Notes: generated from the sequence alone by a model not told the origin. A stretch of 64,000 nt of DNA from Actinomycetota bacterium (GCA_016213645.1 JACQZY010000027.1:1-64000); one strand, 5' to 3'. Positions 1-8,182 are shown, numbered from the stretch's first letter. Numbers and translations are program-made.

Positions 1-1477
1 CGCGAATCGCGTGACGGCCTGACAGCAGCATCACCAGGCGGTCGATGCCGATGCCGATGCCGCCGGTGGGCGGCATGCCGTGTTCCAGCGCCTGCAAGAA
101 GTCTTCGTCGTGGGGCTGAGTCTCTTCGTCGCCCTCGGCGGCCAGGCGCGTCTGCGCGGCGAAGCGCTCGCGCTGTACGTCGGGGTCGTTGAGCTCGGTG
201 AAGGCGTTGCTGAACTCCATCCCCGCGGCGAAGCACTCGAAGCGCTCAACGATGCCCGGCTTGTCGCGGTGAGCCTTCGCGAACGGCGACAGCTCCACCG
301 GATAGTCGGTGATGAACGTTGGGTTCACGAGCTTGGGCTCGACGTGTTTTGAAAGCAGCTCGTCCACCAGCTGCGGCCACGAATCGCCGGAATCGGCCTC
401 CATGAATCCCTTCTCGCGGATCTTCGCGAAGAGGTCGTCGCGATCACGGTGGGCAAGCACGTCGATGCCGGTCTGCTGTTCGATCGCCTCGGCCAGCGGC
501 ACGCGGGACCACGGCGCGGTGAAGTCGATCTCCCCGTCGTATCCGACCTGCTCGGCCAGCCAACTGACCAGCTGCTCCAGATCGTCCATCACCTTGTTGT
601 AATCCGCGTAGGCCTCGTACCACTCGATCATCGTGAACTCGGGATTGTGCTTGTGACTGACGCCCTCGTTGCGGAAGTCCTTGCCGAGTTCGTAGACCTT
701 CTCCAAGCCGCCGACGATCAGACGCTTCAGATACAGCTCGGTCGCGATGCGCAAAAAGAAATCTCGGTCGAGCTGGTTGTGATGCGTGACGAACGGTCTC
801 GCCAACGCGCCACCGTAAATCGGCTGCAGCACCGGGGTTTCGACCTCAACAAATCCGCGGTCGTCCAGCCAGCGGCGAATCAGCGCGATCACGCGGCTGC
901 GCAGCATGAAGAGCTCGCGCGCCTCGGGGTTTGCGATCAGGTCCAGCTCGCGGTGGCGGTAGCGGGTCTCCACGTCGGCCAGACCGTGGTGCTTGTCCGG
1001 CGGAGGACGCAGCGACTTCGCCAACATCGTCCATCCGGTCGCTGCCAGCGAAAGCTCGCCCCGCTTGGTCATGAACGCGGTGCCGTCGATGCCGAGCAGA
1101 TCGCCAAGGTCCAGCGAAGTCAGTAGTTCGAACTGCTCCTCTCCCAGCAGATCCGCGCGCGCGTGAACCTGCATCTTGCCACTGCGGTCGACGACGTCCA
1201 AAAACGCGGCCTTGCCGTGACCGCGGCGGGCGGCCAGGCGGCCGGCCACGCGATACGTAACGTTCGTCTCCTCGCCCGGCCCCAGGCCGGCGTGGTTTGC
1301 GCGCACTTCTTCGCTGGGCACGACCCCCGGAAACTCGTGTGGAAACGGCTCCACGCCCGCATCGCGAAAGCGCTGAAGCTTGGCGCGGCGTTCTGCGATC
1401 AGTTCGTGCTCGGCGGGGACGCCGTCGGCCGGCGCGCCTCCGGGTTGCACGCCAGATGTGTTTTCGTCTGCGGACAT
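1..1477 (-). CDS. lysS: Lysyl-tRNA synthetase, class II (3' end cut by window edge)
   Basis: Charges tRNA-Lys with lysine in the cytoplasm. The 492 visible codons contain the N-terminal OB-fold anticodon-binding domain (about residues 60-170: TYRVAGRLAARRGHGKAAF, then DRSGKMQVH). The class II catalytic core follows, with motif 2 around FRNEGVSHKHNPEFTMIEWY and motif 3 beginning GIGIDRLVMLLSG at the very edge, so only about 15 residues are missing. The start is the ATG at 1475-1477 (MSADENTSG), behind a TAGTCT hexamer 10 nt upstream, so any leader would be very short. It is the last gene in the dusB-greA-lysS direction, an order common in Gram-positive bacteria. Sure identification. Confidence 0.97.
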   Translation of the reverse strand, partial: MSADENTSGVQPGGAPADGVPAEHELIAERRAKLQRFRDAGVEPFPHEFPGVVPSEEVRANHAGLGPGEETNVTYRVAGRLAARRGHGKAAFLDVVDRSGKMQVHARADLLGEEQFELLTSLDLGDLLGIDGTAFMTKRGELSLAATGWTMLAKSLRPPPDKHHGLADVETRYRHRELDLIANPEARELFMLRSRVIALIRRWLDDRGFVEVETPVLQPIYGGALARPFVTHHNQLDRDFFLRIATELYLKRLIVGGLEKVYELGKDFRNEGVSHKHNPEFTMIEWYEAYADYNKVMDDLEQLVSWLAEQVGYDGEIDFTAPWSRVPLAEAIEQQTGIDVLAHRDRDDLFAKIREKGFMEADSGDSWPQLVDELLSKHVEPKLVNPTFITDYPVELSPFAKAHRDKPGIVERFECFAAGMEFSNAFTELNDPDVQRERFAAQTRLAAEGDEETQPHDEDFLQALEHGMPPTGGIGIGIDRLVMLLSGRHAIR

Positions 1478-1544
1478 TCGCGACGGGAGACTACCGCGCC
1501 GCCACCGCCAAGGCGGCCGCGCACGCGGTCGTGGCCCTAAGGAC

Positions 1545-2021
1545 CTAAGCCTCGATCTTCGTGATCTTCAGCTGTCGCGCGGGACCGCGCGGGACCGGGA
1601 TCTTGACGACGTCGTTGCGCTTGTGGCCGATCAGGGCCTTGCCGATCGGCGACTCGTTGGAAAGCTTGCCGTTTGCCGGATCTGCTTCCGAAGATCCGAC
1701 GATCTTGAACTTCGAAGATTTCTCCGTCTTCTGATCCTTCAGATGGACGGTCGTGCCGACGCCGACGACGTCGCTCCCGACCTCGCCTTCCTCAACCACG
1801 ACGGCGGAGCGCAGCTTGTCCTCCAGCATCGCGATGCGCGATTCCAACATCGCCTGCTCGTTCTTGGCGGCGTCGTATTCGGCATTTTCGGAGATATCCC
1901 CGAAATCGCGGGCTTCTCTGATCCGATCGGCGACCTCGCGGCGGCCACGGCCGGCGAGATCCTCGATCTCGGCCTGGAGCTTTTCGTAGCCCTCGCGTGT
2001 GACGATTGTTTCCCTAGTCAT
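1545..2021 (-). CDS. greA: Transcription elongation factor GreA
   Basis: Rescues backtracked RNA polymerase by stimulating transcript cleavage. The protein is 158 residues, the usual length. It has an N-terminal coiled coil (about residues 10-75) with acidic residues at its turn (ENAEYDAAKNEQ), then the C-terminal FKBP-like domain ending NGKLSNESPIGKALIGHKRNDVV. I chose ATG 2019-2021 (MTRETIVTREGYEKL) over a GTG nine codons upstream because it gives the family's exact length and N-terminus. A TATATT hexamer lies 11 nt before this ATG, suggesting a nearly leaderless mRNA. It lies between dusB and lysS. Very secure. Confidence 0.96.
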   Translation of the reverse strand: MTRETIVTREGYEKLQAEIEDLAGRGRREVADRIREARDFGDISENAEYDAAKNEQAMLESRIAMLEDKLRSAVVVEEGEVGSDVVGVGTTVHLKDQKTEKSSKFKIVGSSEADPANGKLSNESPIGKALIGHKRNDVVKIPVPRGPARQLKITKIEA

Positions 2022-2082
2022 CGGAGCGGGGCAATATACCAAGGTCACAGGCGGCCGCGAGCCGTTCGCGGCGACCAGGCGG

Positions 2083-3093
2083 TCAGACGGCGATCAAAGT
2101 CTCGATCGAAGCGATCACGGCGCGGGCCTGATCGAGCGTCTCGGTGGACTGCAATCGCTGGTTGATCTCGTTCAGGCGCGCACGGGTGAAGAACTCGCCA
2201 TCGAACTCCTTGAGCCGCTCCAGGTACCACGGATGAAACTTGCGCAGATAGCGCGCGGCGCGGCCGTCCGCGTAGTGCTCACCGGCGCGGTCGATCACCC
2301 AGCCGAGCTCCGCGAGCACCTCCGCGGGTTCGGGCAGACCGGTTCGTTCGCCCAGCACCCGTTGAAACATCCATGGATTGCCCATCGAGCCGCGCGCCAG
2401 CATGATCGCCGCCGCGCCGGTCTGCTCCAGTACGCGCAGGGCCTTGTCCGGCTTCAGCAGGCCGCCGCTGATTACGACCGGCACCGGCAAGTCCTCCACG
2501 ACCTCGCGCGCCAGGTCGTAGTCCGGCAGGCCCTTGTGCTGCTGGCTTGAGTGGCGCGGGTGAAAGGTGATGCCGACCACGCCGGCTTCCTCCGCCAGCC
2601 GGCGCGCAAGGTCCACGCCTTCGCGATCACCCGGCCGCACGCCCGGGCGCAGCTTCACCGTTACCGGCAGGCCGCTGCCCTCGCGCGCCGCGACGGCGAC
2701 GGCGACGGCGTTGTCGGGATCGCGAAGCATCGCGGACCCGGCGCCGGTGCGGCAGACCTTCTTCACCGGGCAACCCATGTTCAGGTCGATCAACGCCGCG
2801 CCGCTTTCGGCCGCGATCGCCGCGGCCTCGCGCATGATCGCGGGATCGGCCCCGAAGAGTTGGATACTCGTGGGCCCTTCGTCGGGGTGCAGGCGTAAAA
2901 ACTCCGTGCGCGTGCGCCGGTCGCCATAAGCCAGCCCATGACTGGAAACCATCTCCGAAACGGTCAAACCCGCCCCGTAACGCTTGGCCTGCAAGCGCAC
3001 GAACCAGTTGCCGATGCCCGCCAGCGGCGCCAGCAACACACGATTGCTCACCGGCACACCGCCCAGCGCCCAGTTTTCATGAACCCGATTCAT
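2083..3093 (-). CDS. dusB: tRNA-dihydrouridine synthase (DusB type)
   Basis: FMN-dependent reduction of uridine to dihydrouridine in tRNA D-loops. The protein is 336 residues. It has an N-terminal TIM barrel with LAPLAGIGNWFVRLQAKRYG, the catalytic-cysteine motif NMGCPVKKVCRTGAGSAM (about residues 98-115), a phosphate-binding ISGGL stretch, and a C-terminal helical tRNA-binding domain. Start ATG 3091-3093 (MNRVHENWALGG) is preferred over a 32-codon low-quality extension; a TACCCT hexamer is 10 nt upstream. It is transcribed away from the CAP-domain gene and towards greA and lysS. Assigned to the DusB branch by overall motif similarity; the exact tRNA position modified cannot be read from sequence. 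Confidence 0.94.
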   Translation of the reverse strand: MNRVHENWALGGVPVSNRVLLAPLAGIGNWFVRLQAKRYGAGLTVSEMVSSHGLAYGDRRTRTEFLRLHPDEGPTSIQLFGADPAIMREAAAIAAESGAALIDLNMGCPVKKVCRTGAGSAMLRDPDNAVAVAVAAREGSGLPVTVKLRPGVRPGDREGVDLARRLAEEAGVVGITFHPRHSSQQHKGLPDYDLAREVVEDLPVPVVISGGLLKPDKALRVLEQTGAAAIMLARGSMGNPWMFQRVLGERTGLPEPAEVLAELGWVIDRAGEHYADGRAARYLRKFHPWYLERLKEFDGEFFTRARLNEINQRLQSTETLDQARAVIASIETLIAV

Positions 3094-3195
3094 CTTGATT
3101 TTCAGGGTAGAAGGCCTTACGTTCAAAGGGAACGGCGAAGCCTCCTCGGAAATTGAATTCAAGGGGTTTCGGTCTTTGTCCGAAACCAATTAAGT

Positions 3196-3209
3196 GGTCC
3201 AACTGGACC
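3196..3209. promoter_or_regulatory. Palindrome in the dusB / CAP-gene divergent region
   Basis: GGTCCA and TGGACC arms separated by AC form a 6-bp dyad about 25 bp before the CAP-protein start and about 100 bp upstream of dusB. It could be an operator; no regulator is implied by the neighbours. Confidence 0.3.
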
Positions 3210-3232
3210 GCCTACGCATGATGCCCGGCGCT

Positions 3233-3817
3233 ATGACCACATCACCCCGGACCGCACGCGGTCCACTAGCAGCAGCCTTCGCCGTCACGCTGACGGTTTC
3301 GGCGCTGATTCTGGCCGCTCCGGCGAGCGCCGGCGGCTGTGCCAATGCCGACATCTCGCCCGCTACGGCCGACGAGATCGCGCTCGCCGAGACCGCCACC
3401 CGCTGCCTGGTGAACACCGAACGCCGCCGCCACGGACTTCGCCGCATGCGCTTCAACCGCAATCTTCACGAAAGTTCGGCATGGCAGGCCAGTGACATGG
3501 TCAGCTACGCCTACTTCGACCACCAACGTGCCGGTGGGCCAAGCTTGGCGGCGCGCATCACGCGCTTCGGATCCGGCGGCACCGGCGGCTACATGCTTGG
3601 CGAAAACATCGCATGGTCCACGGCCGGCGCGGCGAGCCCGCGTGAGATGGTCCAGATGTGGATGGATTCACCGGGTCACCGGGCGAACATTCTGCGCCGC
3701 AAGTTCCGCGAACAGGCCGTGGCGGCCGTAATGATCGACGGCGACGCCGTCGGCGGCGACTACGACGGCGCGGGACCTCTGGTGATTTACGTAAATCAGT
3801 TCGGCACGCGGTACTGA
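3233..3817 (+). CDS. Secreted CAP (SCP/PR1-like) domain protein
   Basis: A 194-residue exported protein. Residues 1-33 form a signal peptide (MTTSPRTARGPLAAAF..., cleavage near APASA-GG). The rest is a CAP domain with recognisable family blocks: the early helix with LVNTERRRHGL, the central MLGENIAW motif and the PGHRANIL motif, plus a late YVNQFG strand. Two cysteines in the mature N-terminus (CANAD and TRCLVN) may form a disulfide. Bacterial CAP proteins are extracellular, some with hydrolase or binding roles, but the substrate is unknown. Several in-frame starts exist (GTG 3194, ATG 3218, 3221, 3233); I chose 3233 for a compact signal peptide. It is divergent from dusB. Confidence 0.85.
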   Translation: MTTSPRTARGPLAAAFAVTLTVSALILAAPASAGGCANADISPATADEIALAETATRCLVNTERRRHGLRRMRFNRNLHESSAWQASDMVSYAYFDHQRAGGPSLAARITRFGSGGTGGYMLGENIAWSTAGAASPREMVQMWMDSPGHRANILRRKFREQAVAAVMIDGDAVGGDYDGAGPLVIYVNQFGTRY

Positions 3818-3857
3818 CCTCGCCGTCCGGCCGATAGCCGCCGTGCCCGGGGCCGGA

Positions 3858-4625
3858 CTAACGCGCGTTGCGCTGGTAGATCAGGTGTAGGCCGACCAGT
3901 GTGAGCATGTCGTCGATCAGTTCGACGGTCTCGCAGAAGGGCACGATGTGGGCCGACAGTCCGCCGGTGGCGATCACCTGCGTTTCGTCGCCGAGCTCGT
4001 CGCGTAGGCGCTCGACGATGCCGTCGATTTGCGAGGCGAATCCGTAGATCACGCCGGACTGGATCGCTTCCAGCGTGGTCTTGCCGATCAGCCGCTCGGG
4101 CTCGGTGAGCTCGACCTGCGGCAGCTTTGCGGCGCGCTCCGTGAGCGCGTTCAAAGAGATCTCCACGCCCGGCGCGATGATGCCGCCCAGGTACTCACCT
4201 TCAGCGCTGACGGCGTCGAAGGTGATCGCGGTGCCGAAGTCCACCACCACGCACGGGCCACCCAGCCGGTCGAATGCCGCGACGGCGTTGACCAGCCGGT
4301 CGGCGCCAAGCTCGCGTGGGTTCTCGGTGCGGATCGGCATGCCGGTCTTCAGGCCCGGGCCCACAACCAGGCATTCCTCGCCCAGGTATCGCTCGGACAT
4401 CTCCACATACTCCGGCACGACCTTCGGCACGGTCGAACTGACGATCACGTCGTCGAGGTCGGTGAACGAAAGTCCGCGCAGCGCCAGCAGGTTGGTGTAG
4501 CTGGAGGCGACCTCGTCGGCCGTGGCGTCACGGTCGGTGGCGTGGCGCCAGTGCTCGAGCAGCTTTCCGTTCTTGAAAGCGCCCAGGTGGGTCTGCGTGT
4601 TGCCGATGTCGACAGCGAGAAGCAT
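3858..4625 (-). CDS. coaX: Type III pantothenate kinase
   Basis: Phosphorylates pantothenate in the first step of coenzyme A synthesis; CoaX enzymes are not feedback-inhibited by CoA. The 255 residues show the ASKHA-fold signatures: P-loop-like LLAVDIGNTQTHLG at the N-terminus, RELGADRLVNAVAAF around residue 105, VDFGTAITFDAV around 128, then GGIIAPGVEISLNAL and the late ATGGLS motif. Start ATG 4623-4625. The gene is followed (minus direction) by the plus-strand CAP gene and preceded by the GST-like gene, so it is probably transcribed alone. A leader hairpin lies about 32 nt upstream of the start. Secure. Confidence 0.95.
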   Translation of the reverse strand: MLLAVDIGNTQTHLGAFKNGKLLEHWRHATDRDATADEVASSYTNLLALRGLSFTDLDDVIVSSTVPKVVPEYVEMSERYLGEECLVVGPGLKTGMPIRTENPRELGADRLVNAVAAFDRLGGPCVVVDFGTAITFDAVSAEGEYLGGIIAPGVEISLNALTERAAKLPQVELTEPERLIGKTTLEAIQSGVIYGFASQIDGIVERLRDELGDETQVIATGGLSAHIVPFCETVELIDDMLTLVGLHLIYQRNAR

Positions 4626-4656
4626 GATAAGCGTGACGGCCGGGCGCCGGATGGTC

Positions 4657-4672
4657 GCCTGCCGATGCAGGC
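4657..4672 (-). promoter_or_regulatory. Hairpin in the presumed coaX leader
   Basis: GCCTGC-ATCG-GCAGGC (minus reading), a 6-bp stem with a 4-nt loop, 31 nt before the coaX start codon. Whether it acts as a leader structure is not known. Confidence 0.3.
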
Positions 4673-4736
4673 AAGCCTAACCGCCCGGTAACCAGAAAAA
4701 TATGTACGTCCGGCAAATGCCGCAATCGCGCACCGC

Positions 4737-4742
4737 TATTCT
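4737..4742 (+). promoter_or_regulatory. -10 element of the GST-like gene
   Basis: TATTCT ends 7 nt before ATG 4750, placing the predicted transcription start at or next to the start codon (leaderless). Confidence 0.45.
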
Positions 4743-4749
4743 GCGGCCG

Positions 4750-5523
4750 ATGTCGATCAAGGTCTACTACGTACCCGGCTCGCATCCGTGCAACGCGGTC
4801 TTCAAGGCACTCGACCTGAAGGGCCTTCCCTACAAGAAGATCGTCGTGATCCCGCCCGCCCACCGGCTGCAGATGACGGTGATGTTCGGCGGTCGCACCG
4901 TGCCGGCGATGAAGTACGTGGACGACGAAGGCCGCGCGGAAAAGGTGCAGACAAGCTGCGCGATCATGCGCACTCTGGACTCGATCAAACCAGACCCTCC
5001 GCTCTACCCCACGGACGCCGAAGAACGTCGGCGCGTACTTGCGGCGGAGAAGTGGGCCGACGGCGATTTTCAGTCACTTGGCCGACGGCTGATCTGGTCG
5101 CATTTAAAACGGTCGCCTCAGGCGATGCTGAGCTTTGCCGCGGGCGAGCGCGTGCCACTACCGGCATTCATGCAGAAGATCGCCGCCGGGCCGGTCTCGA
5201 CGATTCAATCCCGGCTCAACCGCGCCGACGACGATCAGGTCCGCGCCGATCTCGCCTCGTTGCCGGGCCTGCTGGATCAGATCGACGCATACATCGCCGA
5301 CGGCGTGATCGGCGGCGACCCGCCGAACGCGGCAGACCTTCAGATCGCGGCTTCGCTGGATCTGTGGATGACGATGGACGACATCCGCCCGCTGGTGGAG
5401 CACAGACCCGCGGGCAAACTGGCGCGCCGGATCTTCCCGGCTTCCGGCGGCGGCCACGTCAGCGGTGGCGTGCTTCCGGCCGAGTGGTTGGCCGCGGCGC
5501 GCGCCGAATCAAAGCCGCTCTAG
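4750..5523 (+). CDS. Glutathione-S-transferase-like (thioredoxin-fold) protein
   Basis: A 257-residue protein whose N-terminus reads as a GST thioredoxin-fold domain: KVYYVPGSHPCNAVFKALDL with Ser/Cys in the SxxC position, then the cis-proline segment GGRTVPAMKY. A helical C-terminal half containing an alternative-GST ending (LIDQIDAYIADGV-like segment, then NAADLQIAASLDLW) follows. Many actinobacteria lack glutathione, so the thiol partner is uncertain; a mycothiol- or other thiol-linked role is possible but inferred only. ATG 4750 is chosen because the GST fold begins immediately there and a -10 hexamer lies 7 nt upstream. Its last 15 bp overlap the convergent folK stop. Confidence 0.75.
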   Translation: MSIKVYYVPGSHPCNAVFKALDLKGLPYKKIVVIPPAHRLQMTVMFGGRTVPAMKYVDDEGRAEKVQTSCAIMRTLDSIKPDPPLYPTDAEERRRVLAAEKWADGDFQSLGRRLIWSHLKRSPQAMLSFAAGERVPLPAFMQKIAAGPVSTIQSRLNRADDDQVRADLASLPGLLDQIDAYIADGVIGGDPPNAADLQIAASLDLWMTMDDIRPLVEHRPAGKLARRIFPASGGGHVSGGVLPAEWLAAARAESKPL

Positions 5524-6009
5524 GCGAACCACCGGCTGATCGGCGACGGCGGCGAGCAGCGAGTCCGCGCGCGTACCGTCGGGCAAGACGAGTTCCGGCT
5601 CCACCTCCAGCAGTGGCGCAAGCACGAAATGCCGGGTGGCAATCTCCGGATGTGGCAGCTTTAGGCGGTCGTGAACGAAGACGCAATCGCCGACGAGTAG
5701 AACGTCGATGTCGATAGAGCGCGGGCCGTGGCGCTTGCCACGGGGCTCGCGACCGAGGTCGCGCTCGACGCGCTTGCAGTTGTCCAGCAGCTCAAGCGGC
5801 GACAGTGCCGTGCGGACGCTCAGTACTGCGTTCAGAAAGTCCGGCTGATCGGTGATCTCGCCTTGCGGCGCGGTCTCGTACAGCGACGAACGCGAGGTCA
5901 CGCGCACCCCTGCCGCGTCCAGCGCGTCTGCGGCGGCACGCAGATTGGCGGCGCGGTCGCCCACGTTCGAGCCGATGCCCAGGTAGGCCACGGCGCCGTC
6001 GCCGTTCAC
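5509..6009 (-). CDS. folK: 2-amino-4-hydroxy-6-hydroxymethyldihydropteridine pyrophosphokinase
   Basis: Transfers pyrophosphate from ATP to 6-hydroxymethyl-dihydropterin in folate synthesis. The 166 residues carry the HPPK signatures: VAYLGIGSNVGDRAANL at the start, YETAPQG with QPDFLNAV, and the ATP/Mg motif RHGPRSIDIDVLL followed by LPHPEIATRHFVLAPL. Start GTG 6007-6009 overlaps the folB stop by four bases (GTGA), indicating translational coupling in folP-folB-folK. Its 3' end overlaps the convergent GST-like gene by 15 bp. Secure. Confidence 0.95.
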   Translation of the reverse strand: MNGDGAVAYLGIGSNVGDRAANLRAAADALDAAGVRVTSRSSLYETAPQGEITDQPDFLNAVLSVRTALSPLELLDNCKRVERDLGREPRGKRHGPRSIDIDVLLVGDCVFVHDRLKLPHPEIATRHFVLAPLLEVEPELVLPDGTRADSLLAAVADQPVVRLERL

Positions 6010-6530
6010 CGCTCTTTCCACACCTCGACCGAGATGTCGCCGACCGGCAACGGGATCGGCGGCTGCGGCTTGGTGCAGCGCACCATCACGGCATCCACGC
6101 CGAAGTGGTCCATCAAGCGGTCGCAGATCGCCGAGCCGAGGCGCTCGAGTGTTTTGTACGAGCGATCCTGCGCGGCCAGCCAGACCTGCTCGCAGACCGC
6201 GCCGTAATCCACCGTGTCGTCGAGTTCGTCGGTGACGGTGGCATCGCATGCTTCCAGTTCAAAGCTGACGTCGATCAGCAGGCGCTGCCCGATCTCGCGC
6301 TCGGCGGCGGTTACGCCGTGATGCGTGTAGAGCGAAAGGCCGGTGATATCGATGCTGACGGCGGTGTCGACGGATTCGTCGAGGTCTTCGTCTTCGTCGT
6401 CGAGTTCGTCGGTTGTATCGCCGAAGTCAACCGCGGCGTCAAGTCCGTCAAGTTCGCCGGTCGGCTCACCGCCGGTCGACACGATCTCATCGTCGCCTTC
6501 AGGACTGTCTGTTTCGTCTCCGGTAATCAC
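6006..6530 (-). CDS. folB: Dihydroneopterin aldolase with acidic N-terminal extension
   Basis: Makes 6-hydroxymethyl-dihydropterin from dihydroneopterin. The folded domain is the last ~120 residues: ITGLSLYTHHGVTAAEREIGQ, then VDYGAVCEQVW, YKTLERLGSAICDRLM and VRCTKPQPPIP, the standard DHNA pattern. The first ~50 residues are an unusual, strongly acidic, low-complexity segment (DELDDEDEDLDESVD) not present in typical FolB (~120 aa). Start GTG 6528-6530, 10 nt after the folP stop; a start just before the aldolase domain cannot be excluded, but I saw no better candidate. It is coupled to folK by a GTGA overlap. Confidence 0.9.
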   Translation of the reverse strand: MITGDETDSPEGDDEIVSTGGEPTGELDGLDAAVDFGDTTDELDDEDEDLDESVDTAVSIDITGLSLYTHHGVTAAEREIGQRLLIDVSFELEACDATVTDELDDTVDYGAVCEQVWLAAQDRSYKTLERLGSAICDRLMDHFGVDAVMVRCTKPQPPIPLPVGDISVEVWKER

Positions 6531-6540
6531 GCAAATCAGC

Positions 6541-7389
6541 CTAGAGGGTATGGCCGGTCGCGTTGAACGCTGCGTCGATCGCCGCGGCAACCGCCAGCGA
6601 TTGCGCGGCCTCGGCGGCGTCGTGCACCCGGAAGACGCGTGCGCCGCGTTGCAGAGCGATCACGTTTGCGGCGATCGTGCCGGGCAGTCGGTCTTCGGCC
6701 TCCGCCCCGCTTACGCCCACCGACTCCGCGATTCGTCCGATGAACGACTTGCGGCTGACGCCGATCACCACGGGGCGACCCAGCGCGACGATCTTGTCCA
6801 AGCCGTCAATCAGCGCCAAGTTGTGGCGCAGGTTCTTGCCGAAGCCGATGCCCGGGTCCAGCTGAATCCTCTCCTCCGGCACGCCCTCGGCGATCGCGAA
6901 TTCCATGCGCGACTCCAGGTACGCGCGCACGTCATCGACCACGTTTACGTACTTGGGATCGGCCTGCATCGTGCGCGGTTCACCCTGCATGTGCATCAGG
7001 CAGCAATCCACCTTGGCATCGGCCACAAAACCGGCCATCTCGGGTTCCTGCTCAAAGGCCGAGACGTCGTTCACGTAACTCGCGCCCGCGCGCACCGCCG
7101 CTTCGGCGACCGCCAGCTTCATCGTGTCCACGGAGATCTTCACCTTCGGATGCGCTCGGCGGATCATCTGGATCACCGGTTCCACGCGATGCACCTCGGT
7201 GTCCGCGTCGACGGGCGCCGCTCCCGGCCGCGTGGATTCGCCACCGACGTCCACGATCGCCGCGCCACCGGCAACCAGCTCGTCGGCATGGCGCGCGGCG
7301 GAGATCGAGTCCGGGTGGGAGTCTCCGTCAAAAAACGAATCAGGCGTGACGTTTAGCACGCCCATGATCGTGAAGTCGCGTGTGTTCAC
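6541..7389 (-). CDS. folP: Dihydropteroate synthase
   Basis: Condenses p-aminobenzoate with the dihydropterin pyrophosphate; target of sulfonamides. The 282 residues form a TIM barrel with MGVLNVTPDSFFDGD near the N-terminus, DVGGESTRPGA around residue 48, LDPGIGFGKNLRHNL and the IGVSRKSFIGRI motif. Start GTG 7387-7389, with a TAGGAT hexamer 7 nt upstream, so it is probably the promoter-proximal gene of folP-folB-folK. In many actinobacteria folE sits between ftsH and folP; here that position is taken by a lipoprotein gene and no folE is visible in the window. Confidence 0.96.
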   Translation of the reverse strand: MNTRDFTIMGVLNVTPDSFFDGDSHPDSISAARHADELVAGGAAIVDVGGESTRPGAAPVDADTEVHRVEPVIQMIRRAHPKVKISVDTMKLAVAEAAVRAGASYVNDVSAFEQEPEMAGFVADAKVDCCLMHMQGEPRTMQADPKYVNVVDDVRAYLESRMEFAIAEGVPEERIQLDPGIGFGKNLRHNLALIDGLDKIVALGRPVVIGVSRKSFIGRIAESVGVSGAEAEDRLPGTIAANVIALQRGARVFRVHDAAEAAQSLAVAAAIDAAFNATGHTL

Positions 7390-7396
7390 GCGGCGA

Positions 7397-7402
7397 ATCC
7401 TA
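7397..7402 (-). promoter_or_regulatory. -10 element of folP
   Basis: TAGGAT on the minus strand, 7 nt before the folP GTG start; predicts a leaderless transcript. Confidence 0.45.
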
Positions 7403-7440
7403 CGAGTTCCGCGGCGACGCCGCCACCGCCGAAAACACGA

Positions 7441-8022
7441 TCAGCACTCGCGGCCAAGCGGCAGGTGCAGGTCCGTGCCCGTGTTGTTGCGCTCGGAGAT
7501 CACGCGCGTTCGCAGGCAGAGCTTCGGCTTACGCGTGACGATCGCACCGGCCCAGCCGGTCATCGGCGTGATCTTCTCGCCTTCGGGCTTAAGTTGACTG
7601 TCGAAGCACGCCGCGAAGCGCACGGTCTGCGCGAGCCCGTCGAAGTTCTCGTCGCGGTCGAGCGGGTCGTACTGCAGGCGCGCGCCGGACTTCTGATCCG
7701 GATTGACCACCAGAAACGCGTTGCGCTCGGCCGTTACCGACACGGGCGCCTTCCACATCCACATGCCCTTCAAAGCTCCGCTGCTCACGCGCTGTGGTCG
7801 CGCGACGGGGTCGATCACGAACTTCAGCTCGTCAACCGACGCGATCTGTCCGGCAGGCGTGCCGGCCGGATTGGGCGTGACGTGCTCCGCGCAGGTGGCG
7901 TTGCCGTCGATGATCGTGGAAAGTCCGCCCTGGTTATCGCCGCCGGATTCGCCGCAGCCCGCCAGCGCAACTGCGGCCACGGCCACGGCAATCGCACCTG
8001 TGATCGAAGTTCCAGTTTTCAC
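7441..8022 (-). CDS. Putative lipoprotein of unknown function
   Basis: A 193-residue exported protein. The N-terminus is a lipoprotein signal: basic start (VKTGTS), hydrophobic AIAVAVAAVALAGC with a lipobox ending at Cys about residue 22, then a Gly/Ser/Asn-rich linker. The mature part (about 160 residues) has four more cysteines (ATCAEH, AACFDS, KLCLRT and the terminal C), which could form disulfides. I do not recognise the family. A second GTG two codons upstream (8028) is possible; 8022 fits a TAGATT hexamer 7 nt upstream. It lies between folP and ftsH, the place where folE sits in many relatives. Confidence 0.7.
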   Translation of the reverse strand: MKTGTSITGAIAVAVAAVALAGCGESGGDNQGGLSTIIDGNATCAEHVTPNPAGTPAGQIASVDELKFVIDPVARPQRVSSGALKGMWMWKAPVSVTAERNAFLVVNPDQKSGARLQYDPLDRDENFDGLAQTVRFAACFDSQLKPEGEKITPMTGWAGAIVTRKPKLCLRTRVISERNNTGTDLHLPLGREC

Positions 8023-8029
8023 CGGCACA

Positions 8030-8035
8030 AATCTA
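8030..8035 (-). promoter_or_regulatory. -10 element of the lipoprotein gene
   Basis: TAGATT (minus strand), 7 nt before the GTG at 8022. Confidence 0.4.
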
Positions 8036-8095
8036 TCTACACGGTCGCGAAACGAGGCCGCGTTCTACGTGGCCGATCCCGGCTCGCGCGGAGGA

Positions 8096-8113
8096 GCCAG
8101 GGACGGTCCTGGC
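8096..8113 (-). terminator. Hairpin downstream of ftsH (distal)
   Basis: GCCAGG-GACGGT-CCTGGC. The same arms recur at 8166-8183, directly at the ftsH stop codon. Neither is followed by a U-tract, so termination is only a possibility. Confidence 0.35.
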
Positions 8114-8132
8114 AAGGAAGCAGGAAGCGCGG

Positions 8133-8147
8133 TTTGCCAAAGGCAAA
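8133..8147 (-). terminator. Small hairpin downstream of ftsH
   Basis: TTTGCC and GGCAAA arms around a 3-nt loop, between the two GCCAGG/CCTGGC hairpins. Weak on its own. Confidence 0.25.
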
Positions 8148-8165
8148 TAAGCGACCGATGACGCC

Positions 8166-8182
8166 GCCAGGGCCGTTCCTGG

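Noticed and set aside
449-1126. 225-codon plus-strand ORF
   Set aside because: Antisense shadow of lysS, whose motifs are clear on the minus strand.
3800-3857. Terminator between the CAP gene and coaX
   Set aside because: No stem of useful length or U-tract seen in the short convergent gap.
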